From Cyclobacterium plantarum (lineage in GTDB: Bacteria > Bacteroidota > Bacteroidia > Cytophagales > Cyclobacteriaceae): 64,000 nt of DNA. Position numbers and translations under genes: made by a program. Positions within the stretch are counted from its first letter, which is position 1. Every line of letters starts with the position of its first letter. The DNA is taken from assembly GCF_011290685.1 (NCBI RefSeq), contig NZ_JAANYN010000006.1:124001-188000 (forward strand). Reading direction: 5' to 3'. Positions 36,813 through 44,847 of the stretch are shown piece after piece. Under the pieces are notes generated by a model. That model was given only the letters and a program-made list of their open reading frames with translations. It was not told the DNA's origin and made no database searches.

Positions 36813-39041
36813 CTACCGGCCACCAGGTTCTAAATTCCCCAACCAGAATTTTTCCATGGTTTTTCTCAGGTGCAGGGAGGTGTTTTTCCGCTCATTTATT
36901 CCGTGAGCCCGCATGGGATAAGACATCATAGAAAACAATTTGTCGTGAGCGATCAATTTATCCACCAACATTTCAAAACTCTGGTAATGCACATTATCGT
37001 CCGCCGTACCATGCATGATCAGAAGCTTACCTTCAAGATTTTCGGCATGATTGATTGGGGAGCCCTCAAAATATCCCGCTTTATTGTCTTCGAGTAAACC
37101 CATGTACCTTTCCTGGTAAGTGGCATCATAAAGCCTTTGGTCAGAAACAAAGGAAACTGCAATGCCTGTCTGGTACAACTCAGGATATCTGAACATACAA
37201 TTCAGGGTCATCTGCCCTCCTCCACTCCAGCCCCAAATCCCTACCCGGGAAGGATCAATGAAATCGTAGGTGGAAAGGATTTTTTCTGCGGCCGCATGCT
37301 GGTCTTCAGATGCCAGAATACCTATTTGGCCGTAGATGGATTTCCTCCAATCCCTTCCCCGGGGCGTTTTGGTTCCCCGGTTGTCAATACTGATGACAAC
37401 ATATCCCAATTGGGCAAGGTATTGATGCCAAAGATCCCCGCCCATCCAGCTATCCTGCACAGTGGACCCCGCAGGTTCACCATAAACATAGAAAATAAGC
37501 GGATATTTTTTAGAGGCATCAAAATCGGCAGGTTTTATCATAGACCCATCCAAAACTACCTCCCCAATATCCACCTTAAAGAATTCTTTGGGTCTGAGTC
37601 CCAGTCTATCATATTTCTCTTTCAATTCCTGATTATCTTCCAAAACCCTCAGGGTATTGTGACCGGGAAGATCCACCAACGAAATGACCGGCGGAATGCT
37701 TGCATTCTGAAAGGTGTGAATGGCATACTTTGAATCCAGGGAAAGTTGATAAGCATGTTGTCCCGGTGATCCCATAGGTGTAATCCTTTCTGCTTTGCCT
37801 GTTTGAAAAATCGGACTACGATACAAATACCTCTGGGTGAAGTTGTCAGGTGAAGCAATATAGTACACATAACCAGCTACCGGATCTATATGGCTGATCC
37901 TTTCCACATCAAAATCTCCCTGGGTAAGCAAGGTAGTGGATTGGCCATCCCGGGAAACCTTGTAAAGGTGCCGCCAGCCATCTCTTTCACTGGTCCAGGT
38001 GAAAAACTCCTGATCCTCCAACCATATCAGGTTATCGTGAATATCCAGAAAGGTTTCTTCTTTTTCCTCCAGAATCCTGGTGAGCGACATGTCTTTGCTG
38101 TCGCCGATCCAAACGGTATTGGTATTCTGTCGCCGGTTTAATTGTTGTATCAGTAACTCCTCCGAACCGGGTATAAAGTCCATTCTTGCCAGATAATTGT
38201 TTTGGGGATCACCGGGAATATCAAACCATTGCGTTTCCCCTCCATGCGCAGCAACCACACCAACTTTAACCGCAGAAAGTTTTTCACCTACTTTCGGATA
38301 GGGAAGCGGAATAGGCTTGGAATAGATAGAATCAATATTATTGATCAAATAAAAGGTTCCTATGTCTTTGGTATTGGAACGCCAATAAGCAATTTTTTCT
38401 CCGTCAGGACTCCACCTGAATCCATCCCTGCAACCCAACTCTTCTTCATATACCCAATCAAAAGTGCCATTGATAATGTCTCCTCCCCCATCAGTCGTGA
38501 TTTGCCGGATCTCTCCTGTGGTCAGGGATTCCACAAAAATATTGTATTCGCTTACGTAGGCCACTTTTGAGGCGTCCGGTGAAAATTTCGCAAACATCAG
38601 ACTGCTGCTCGGAATACCTTTCCCAAGTTTTCTCAATTGCTTGCTTTCCTGGTCCAATACCCAATAATCACCCCTTGTATGATACCGCCACACTTTCTTA
38701 GTATTGGTGAAAATAAGCAGTTTACTATTGTCTGCTGACCATTGATAATCTGCGACCTTCAAAGGATCGGTCCCTCCTTCCGGAATTAGTTCTTCAGAGG
38801 AAACAAGCATTTTTCTGGCCCCTGTTGCTGCCTCGTAACGGACAATGTCCTCTCCACCTGTTTCCTCGTTTTTCTCAATGCTGGAATAGCCTTCTGAATC
38901 CTTCATCCACCTGATGGGTCCAAATCTTTTTTGTGTGAAAGTTTCTTCGGCAAAAATTTGCGATAAGCTCAAGTTTGATTGAGAAAACACTGTGCCAGCA
39001 AAGATGAAAAAGCAAAAGCCAAGTAAAATAATCCTTTTCAT
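36813..39041 (-). CDS. S9-family dipeptidyl peptidase IV
   Basis: A signal peptide ends near GTVFSQ (about 21), placing the 742-residue protein in the periplasm. The N-terminal eight-bladed propeller (about 40-490) is followed by the alpha/beta hydrolase domain with the nucleophile in GIWGWSGGGQM (Ser near 608), the acid in HGTADDNVH, and the His in MRAHGINER. It removes Xaa-Pro dipeptides from peptide N-termini. It is the first gene of the row leading to the DapA-like and Xaa-Pro aminopeptidase genes. No promoter motif is clear in the 246-base spacer upstream, which otherwise holds nothing I can identify. Confidence 0.93.
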   Translation of the reverse strand: MKRIILLGFCFFIFAGTVFSQSNLSLSQIFAEETFTQKRFGPIRWMKDSEGYSSIEKNEETGGEDIVRYEAATGARKMLVSSEELIPEGGTDPLKVADYQWSADNSKLLIFTNTKKVWRYHTRGDYWVLDQESKQLRKLGKGIPSSSLMFAKFSPDASKVAYVSEYNIFVESLTTGEIRQITTDGGGDIINGTFDWVYEEELGCRDGFRWSPDGEKIAYWRSNTKDIGTFYLINNIDSIYSKPIPLPYPKVGEKLSAVKVGVVAAHGGETQWFDIPGDPQNNYLARMDFIPGSEELLIQQLNRRQNTNTVWIGDSKDMSLTRILEEKEETFLDIHDNLIWLEDQEFFTWTSERDGWRHLYKVSRDGQSTTLLTQGDFDVERISHIDPVAGYVYYIASPDNFTQRYLYRSPIFQTGKAERITPMGSPGQHAYQLSLDSKYAIHTFQNASIPPVISLVDLPGHNTLRVLEDNQELKEKYDRLGLRPKEFFKVDIGEVVLDGSMIKPADFDASKKYPLIFYVYGEPAGSTVQDSWMGGDLWHQYLAQLGYVVISIDNRGTKTPRGRDWRKSIYGQIGILASEDQHAAAEKILSTYDFIDPSRVGIWGWSGGGQMTLNCMFRYPELYQTGIAVSFVSDQRLYDATYQERYMGLLEDNKAGYFEGSPINHAENLEGKLLIMHGTADDNVHYQSFEMLVDKLIAHDKLFSMMSYPMRAHGINERKNTSLHLRKTMEKFWLGNLEPGGR

Positions 39042-39287
39042 TCAGTTTTTTATTATTGTGGGCTCAGGTACAAAGCAAGCCCAATGGTTTAAAACAGGCC
39101 ACAAACTATACCCATAAAGATATGGTATTTGGACACATTATCTATTCCACCATTTTAGCCAAAGGATATGTTATTTTAGCGATGAGAAAGAAATCAAAAA
39201 AGAATGTCAATTTTAAGATGTAAAAAATCACACTAGAATTATAGTCCTGTCACTATTCTGAACATCCCATTTTTAGGATTGACAGCA

Positions 39288-40169
39288 TCACTGCACTGAA
39301 GTCTTTTTAAGAATGTTATTTCTATATTCCAAAGGTGTCATCCCGGTTACACTCTTGAAATGCTTGTGGAAATTGGACAGGTTATTATAGCCTGAACTGT
39401 AACAACATTCTGAGGTATTGAAATCATCCTGATACAATAGCCTGCAGGCATTGGCGATCCTCACTTCTATTAAGAATCTGGAAAACGTTTTTTGGCTTTT
39501 GTATTTGAAATACCTGCAAAAGGCAGTTGGGGACATGTTTACCATCTCTGAGACCTGCTTAAGCGTGATTCTTTCGCTGAAATGGTTCCTGATGTACTCA
39601 AAAACCAAATTAATCTTAGGTAAATTCTCCTGTACGGAATGAATCGGAACTCCAAGAGATGAAATAAAATTCAGATTATTGTCCCTGGAAATGCACTGAA
39701 GGATATCCAGTAATCCCAAAAAACGCTCAAAAGAATTCTTTTCCGGTAGCGCCCTGAGTTTTATGCTCATCTCCTCTTCTATTTTATCAGAAATTTTTAC
39801 CCCATAAATGGCAAAATCAATCAATCTTTTGATGGAATAGGCCTCAGGTATTTCATTAAGTGAATTTTTCAGGACATCCTGATTAAAAAATACGGATACA
39901 GCTTTCGATTTTTTATGACCTGCCCCTCCAAAGTTTACGTGCTTATTTCTGAAAACGTGAGGCAGGTTTTTCCCCAATAAGAAAATCTCATTTTTCTTAA
40001 AGGGAACCACACTTTCTGCCACAAATAGAGATCCTTCCCCCTCCAGAATCAAGCTGATCTGGAATTCCTCGTGATAATGTATGGGTTCAAAAAAATTGTC
40101 TAAATCCCAACACTCCACCCTAATGGTTTCTTCTTCTAATTTCGGTACTTTAAAGTGTAAAGGTTGCAT
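39288..40169 (-). CDS. AraC-family transcriptional regulator
   Basis: The 293-residue protein has an N-terminal cupin-like sensor half (about 10-160; HYHEEFQISLILEGEGSLFV) and a C-terminal double HTH with ITLKQVSEMVNMSPTAFCRY (about 199-218) and the family signature GYNNLSNFHKHFKSVTGMTP (about 262-281). It is divergent from sdaA across 183 bases and also upstream of the DPP-IV operon in the same direction, so either could be its target. The cupin suggests a small sugar or organic ligand. Confidence 0.9.
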   Translation of the reverse strand: MQPLHFKVPKLEEETIRVECWDLDNFFEPIHYHEEFQISLILEGEGSLFVAESVVPFKKNEIFLLGKNLPHVFRNKHVNFGGAGHKKSKAVSVFFNQDVLKNSLNEIPEAYSIKRLIDFAIYGVKISDKIEEEMSIKLRALPEKNSFERFLGLLDILQCISRDNNLNFISSLGVPIHSVQENLPKINLVFEYIRNHFSERITLKQVSEMVNMSPTAFCRYFKYKSQKTFSRFLIEVRIANACRLLYQDDFNTSECCYSSGYNNLSNFHKHFKSVTGMTPLEYRNNILKKTSVQ

Positions 40170-40352
40170 TTGTTGGTTCAGGTGAATTATTTAACGAAAT
40201 ATTGTTATTAATTTAAAATAAAAGAAAATAGAATGCAAAAAAGCACACAAAGAAAAGTTAGAATGTTAAGATAGTACACACAATAGCTAATATTTGAAAA
40301 TACATCTGCATCTTTTAGTGCTATATTTAATATTGAACAAATAAAATGAGAA

Positions 40353-41915
40353 ATGAACTTACCTAGTATATTTAATGACGTAGTGGGACCAGTAATGAGA
40401 GGTCCTTCAAGTTCTCATTGTGCGGCATCCTTACGCATAGGAAGGATCTGCCATGACCTGATGGAAGGGAGCATTTCTACCATAGAAATCGAATTTGACC
40501 CTGCGGGTTCCCTGGCTACCACGCACAAGGAGCAGGGATCGGATATGGGATTGTTTGGCGGTTTTTTGGGCTGGGAGGCCCATGATGAACGGCTGGTGAA
40601 TTCGGAACAGCATATGGGTGCTGCCGGTATTCAGGTAAAAATAAACATCAAAGACATTCAGGCGGATCATCCCAATACTTATAAGATCACATTGACCAAT
40701 CCCTGGGAAACACATCAGGTAGTTGCCATTTCCACCGGTGGCGGAATGATTGAAGTGCTGGAAATCGATGGAGCGAAGGTTTCATATGCCGGTGATTGCT
40801 TTATGACACTTATTTATACCACGGATCCTGACAGCATACAAAATTACCTAAAACACAAACAAGACTTTGATAGCCTGGAATTACGTACTGGTGATCAGGA
40901 TTTTCTGGAACTCAAATCCCAACATTTTCCTGAAGATTTGCAGGATTTAAAGGAGATGGATGCTGTTAATCGTGTGAAACAGATCAGACCCGTATTGCCG
41001 GTGCTCACCAAGAAAGATCAGACCGTTCCTTTTATTACCTGTGACGAAATGATGGCTTATAACCAGGATAAAAATCTTAGCCTATGGGAACTGGCTGTCA
41101 GGTATGAGAGCATCAGGGGGAATATTTCGGAAGAAGAGGTGCTTGCCAAAATGGATGACATCCGCATAATTCTAAAAGATGCAGTCGGCACCGGCCTTCG
41201 GGGAACAAGCTATGAAGACCGCATTCTGGGCCCCCAATCGGTAAAATTCAAATCCCAGATGGAAAGTAAAAAATTGGTAGATGCGGATGTCTTGAACAAA
41301 ATCATCATGTACGTATCCGCCATCATGGAAGTCAAAAGTTCAATGGGAGTAATCGTCGCTGCACCCACTGCGGGATCCTGTGGTGCCATGCCCGGTGCTG
41401 TGCTGGCCGTGTCGGATGCCCTTGGACTATCAGATGAAGATACCGTAAAAGCATTGATGATCGCTGGATTGATCGGCGTATTTATTGCGGCACATTCCAC
41501 CTTTGCCGCTGAGGTGGGTGGCTGTCAGGCCGAATGCGGTTCCGGCTCTTCCATGGCAGCGGCAGCCATCGTCCACCTTGCCGGGGGAAATCTAAACCAG
41601 AGTATTTCCGCAGCCTCAATGGCCCTGCAAAGTTCTTTGGGGATGATTTGCGATCCCATTGGCAACCGGGTTGAAGCCCCCTGTCTGAATAAAAATGTCA
41701 TGGCTGCCTCCAATGCCCTTTCATGTGCCAATATGGCATTGGCCGATTATGATCACCTGATCCCAATGGACGAGGTGATAGAGACCATGTATGAAGTAGG
41801 CAAAAGTATACCCAATACACTAAGGTGTACCAACCTTGGAGGACTTTCCATCACCAAAACGGCAAAGGAAATCGAAAAAAAATTGGGTAAGGGGCAATTT
41901 TATAAAAGCTGTTGA
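40353..41915 (+). CDS. sdaA: L-serine ammonia-lyase, single-chain type
   Basis: The 520-residue enzyme deaminates serine to pyruvate with an oxygen-labile 4Fe-4S cluster. The N-terminal beta domain has GPVMRGPSSSHCAAS (about 12-26), and the alpha domain has the cluster cysteines in AGSCGAMPGAV, GGCQAECGSGSSMAAAA and CDPIGNRVEAPCLNKN. Both domains are in one chain, unlike the split alpha/beta enzymes of Firmicutes. Divergent from the AraC gene. Pyruvate from serine could feed PEP synthase in gluconeogenesis. Confidence 0.95.
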   Translation: MNLPSIFNDVVGPVMRGPSSSHCAASLRIGRICHDLMEGSISTIEIEFDPAGSLATTHKEQGSDMGLFGGFLGWEAHDERLVNSEQHMGAAGIQVKINIKDIQADHPNTYKITLTNPWETHQVVAISTGGGMIEVLEIDGAKVSYAGDCFMTLIYTTDPDSIQNYLKHKQDFDSLELRTGDQDFLELKSQHFPEDLQDLKEMDAVNRVKQIRPVLPVLTKKDQTVPFITCDEMMAYNQDKNLSLWELAVRYESIRGNISEEEVLAKMDDIRIILKDAVGTGLRGTSYEDRILGPQSVKFKSQMESKKLVDADVLNKIIMYVSAIMEVKSSMGVIVAAPTAGSCGAMPGAVLAVSDALGLSDEDTVKALMIAGLIGVFIAAHSTFAAEVGGCQAECGSGSSMAAAAIVHLAGGNLNQSISAASMALQSSLGMICDPIGNRVEAPCLNKNVMAASNALSCANMALADYDHLIPMDEVIETMYEVGKSIPNTLRCTNLGGLSITKTAKEIEKKLGKGQFYKSC

Positions 41916-41947
41916 TCCTATTCCCAGGGCCCAGACTATAGCGCTGT

Positions 41948-42033
41948 CATTTGGGACCCCCACAAGCAATCAATCGTAAACAAAACCCCCTTTCTAAACG
42001 GGAACTATGGGAAATTCTCTTTCTAAAACATTA
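41948..42033 (+). repeat. Intergenic repeat, copy A (degenerate)
   Basis: This stretch from CATTTGGGACC to the ABC permease stop codon aligns by eye with 44658-44748 at roughly three identities in four bases, sharing CATTTGGGACC, ATCAATC, AACAAAA and AAAACAT in the same order and orientation. It lies between sdaA and the convergent permease gene and has no coding capacity. The hairpin arms seen in copy B are eroded here. Confidence 0.6.
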
Positions 42034-43680
42034 TTAGTTGGCTTCCTTTAACTCAACCCTACTGATGATATCAAGGGTCAAATGCAACAAAACAGCAGCT
42101 ACCAATGCCATGCCAATGCTTGTACCCAACATGGCATAAACAAACTGTCCGGATACCACAAAGGCCGTAGTGCCCAACGCAAGGGATGGCAAAATGCCGA
42201 ACACCAATACTCCGCCTATGATTAGCGGCTTCACCAGTTTACGGTCCCAACCTTCTTCAAACCCCACCTGAGCGGTCAGGCTAATTGCAAATCCGCTGAT
42301 GTAAAAAGCAAGAAGGCAAAAGGGAAAAAACAGGACCAGGCCCCAACTCAATTGGGCGATAGCTACTGTAGGGACTATCAAAACCAAAGCAAATACAAGG
42401 GTTTGGTACATGTCCAACTTTATCATGTTCCAGAACTTGGCCGACCATTTGGCAGGTATCAGGATAAAATAAGGCTTTTTAAGGTCGCCAACTGAGGTTT
42501 TGGTTATTCCTGCTATGAAATAAAAAGCCAGAAGAGTGAGCAAGTAGCCGTTGATCCACTTATGGGACAGCCAGCCCGAAAATGACAAACAGGCCATTAT
42601 GATGGCAATACCCGCAATACCAAATCCGTAAACGCCTATAAGCGGATGAAAATCCTGCCTGCTGCTGTGGACATAATTCCGCCAGTAAAGGGCGGAGGCA
42701 CCTGTTCCAAAGTTTTTTAATTCCAGTTTCTTATTTTTGTTAAGGCTCATGGTAGATTCCGAAGCCTCCCTTTTCCCTTTGGCCTTTTCCTTGGTTTCTT
42801 CATTGGATTGTGTGGCCTCCAGCACATCTTCATAATAATGACCGGAATGTAAGATGACCAGCTTTACGACGCCAAATGAAGCCAATGCATAAACCCCCAC
42901 AAAACCAAGGGACAATAGGGTATTTTCATGACCGGGATAGCTGATCAGATTCCTGCTCCAGCCAACCATGGGAAAAACGTCAAACCAGGGCGAGCTGATC
43001 CACAAAAACATGCCTTGCCAAAATTTTTCGGCCAGAAATCCGGGGATTATGATCAAAAGTGAAATCAGTACTGCAAGCACCATTACCCCGTTTTGAATAT
43101 AAGCCAGAATACCGTACCGGGTATGAAGGGTATAAACCAAAAACCGGATGCCCGAAAGCAAAAAGAAAAAGAAGGTCAGCCCCAAAATCATCAGACTAAG
43201 GCTGCCAAAATGAAAATCAAACGCTTCATTCAACTGCGCGGTACTGTAAAGGATAAACACAATGCTTCCGCCCAGGGCTGGAACAAAGGAACGGAGCAGA
43301 TAATACAACAAAATATTTGCAGGCGAGACTGGGGAAGGGAATAAATGGTTTACATCTGCCATGGTAAAAAAACTGGTGTTTTTCTTTGTTGCCCTGAACA
43401 ATTGAAATACCAGAAATCCTAAAGCCAGAAGTGTGATAATGCCCAGGAAGTTCTGAAAGGCAAAATTGATACTATCTGCCTGATCAGCTAGGTCCTGCAC
43501 ATCCCCGAAGCCCTCCTTGCTGTCATCCATAGACTGCCTGCCCCTTCGGAAATAGAAAAAGCTGAAATAGCCCACCACAAAAAGATAAGGAAAAAGCCTC
43601 AATGGGTTTTTGAGAATTAGTTTAATATTGTTCACCAGGACAAAAATGTCCTTTCTGATCAAAAGGCCAAATTCATGCAT
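42034..43680 (-). CDS. ABC exporter membrane component
   Basis: The 548-residue protein is strongly hydrophobic, with about ten membrane segments in two groups separated by a charged loop (about 290-335, rich in Lys/Glu). It overlaps the 3' end of the ATP-binding subunit gene by eight bases and so is surely its permease. The layout (Bacteroidota-type putative ABC exporter, with an N-terminal cytosolic amphipathic stretch, MHEFGLLIRKDIFVLV) suits drug, lipid or peptide export, but substrate is unknown. No exact family name can be given from motifs alone. Confidence 0.75.
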   Translation of the reverse strand: MHEFGLLIRKDIFVLVNNIKLILKNPLRLFPYLFVVGYFSFFYFRRGRQSMDDSKEGFGDVQDLADQADSINFAFQNFLGIITLLALGFLVFQLFRATKKNTSFFTMADVNHLFPSPVSPANILLYYLLRSFVPALGGSIVFILYSTAQLNEAFDFHFGSLSLMILGLTFFFFLLSGIRFLVYTLHTRYGILAYIQNGVMVLAVLISLLIIIPGFLAEKFWQGMFLWISSPWFDVFPMVGWSRNLISYPGHENTLLSLGFVGVYALASFGVVKLVILHSGHYYEDVLEATQSNEETKEKAKGKREASESTMSLNKNKKLELKNFGTGASALYWRNYVHSSRQDFHPLIGVYGFGIAGIAIIMACLSFSGWLSHKWINGYLLTLLAFYFIAGITKTSVGDLKKPYFILIPAKWSAKFWNMIKLDMYQTLVFALVLIVPTVAIAQLSWGLVLFFPFCLLAFYISGFAISLTAQVGFEEGWDRKLVKPLIIGGVLVFGILPSLALGTTAFVVSGQFVYAMLGTSIGMALVAAVLLHLTLDIISRVELKEAN

Positions 43681-44389
43681 CTTTGGTAAGTTCTAAAAAC
43701 AGGTCCTCAAGACTGGAAAGGTCCCCATCTGCGAAGGTGGCTTTAAGATTGGAAAGGGTGTCGTTACCTATGATCTTGCCTGCTTTCATAATCATGATGC
43801 GGTCGGCAATGGTCTCTACGCTGTCCACTAAATGCGTACTCACCAAAATGGTTTTGCCATTATCTTTCAGGGTCTGGAAAATTTTTTTGGTGTTTTTAAT
43901 GGCCTTTGGGTCCAACCCGATCATGGGTTCATCGAAAAACAAAATCTGGGGATCGGGTAGAAGGGCACAACAAATGGAAACTTTTTGCCTCATGCCTTTG
44001 GAAAGGTCTCTCCCAAGCTTATCCGCTTTATCGGTAAGGTCATAGGTATCCATCAAGCTTTCTGCCTTCTCTTTCCAATTTTTCACATCATATGCCTGTG
44101 CGATAAATTGCAGGTGCTCTTTTACAGACAAAAGGTCATACACATATGGTGTTTCCGGAATGTAGGAGAAAAGTTTTTTCGCGGCAATGTTCAGGTGATC
44201 ATGGCCTCCTATTTTAATATCTCCGGCTGTTTTTCTCAACAAACCCACAATACACTTCATCGTAGTACTTTTGCCTGCACCGTTGGGACCCAAAAGCCCT
44301 ACCAGCTCTCCACCTTCCAAAGTGAAGCTAATATTGTCCACGGCCCTATCTTTACCGTATTTCTTGATCAATCCTTCTACTGCTAACAT
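43673..44389 (-). CDS. ABC transporter ATP-binding protein
   Basis: At 238 residues this is a typical stand-alone nucleotide-binding subunit. Walker A GLLGPNGAGKST (about 33-44), the signature LSKGMRQKVSI (about 134-144), Walker B QILFFDEPM (about 153-161) and the switch His in VSTHLVD are present. It belongs to the CcmA/DrrA-like exporter branch. Its stop overlaps the permease start by eight bases. The gene pair is bracketed by repeat copies A and B. Confidence 0.93.
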   Translation of the reverse strand: MLAVEGLIKKYGKDRAVDNISFTLEGGELVGLLGPNGAGKSTTMKCIVGLLRKTAGDIKIGGHDHLNIAAKKLFSYIPETPYVYDLLSVKEHLQFIAQAYDVKNWKEKAESLMDTYDLTDKADKLGRDLSKGMRQKVSICCALLPDPQILFFDEPMIGLDPKAIKNTKKIFQTLKDNGKTILVSTHLVDSVETIADRIMIMKAGKIIGNDTLSNLKATFADGDLSSLEDLFLELTKDA

Positions 44390-44847
44390 ATTTCAAGAAG
44401 TTTAGGCCATAAAACTAATGAGGATTACCTGTAGCTCAAATGCTTTCTTCATTATTTCCCTAAACTTATAAAAACAAATTAAAGTTTTGAGAAAACGGTC
44501 AACATCCACTAACTGCTTGAGATAACCTGTACCCATACTTAATCGTTCGCATCAACAAATGGATAAGGATTCGATCCGAAGATTGTCGGTCTGGACAGGA
44601 TATTAACCAAAAGGTTTGCTGTTGATGCTTTTGATAGAATCCAGCCTCTACAGGTATCATTTGGGACCGCTCACGCTTTATCAATCCTGAACAAAATCCC
44701 CCTTTCCAAAGGGGGACACAGGGGGATTTTCTTTCGAAAACATAGTAGTAGATCCTATTGATTCGACCCGGCCTACCAAAATTTAGTGCAAAAACGATTA
44801 AATAAGGATTTTGGGTTGATTGTATGCTTTCCCGCTGAAATTATACC
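44390..44847. other. Long intergenic region between ABC exporter and PUL-like locus
   Basis: These 458 bases hold no convincing gene; the only reading frame (44499-44684, minus) has no family-like features. The right half contains repeat copy B (44658-44748). Both neighbours are on the minus strand, so the ABC promoter should lie in the left part, but I see no clear TAnnTTTG there. Confidence 0.6.
44658..44748 (+). repeat. Intergenic repeat, copy B, with perfect hairpin
   Basis: Same-orientation partner of 41948-42033. It retains a perfect stem with arms AAAATCCCCC (44693-44702) and GGGGGATTTT (44721-44730), with a second short CCCCC/GGGGG pairing inside. CCCCCTTT...AAAGGGGG repeats of this type are widespread between bacterial genes. 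Confidence 0.65.

Noticed and set aside
37137-37733. 198-codon plus-strand frame opposite DPP-IV
   Set aside because: Overlaps the catalytic domain of the real gene and shows no family features.
44499-44684. 61-codon minus-strand frame between ABC and PUL-like genes
   Set aside because: Ends inside repeat copy B and has no family-like features.
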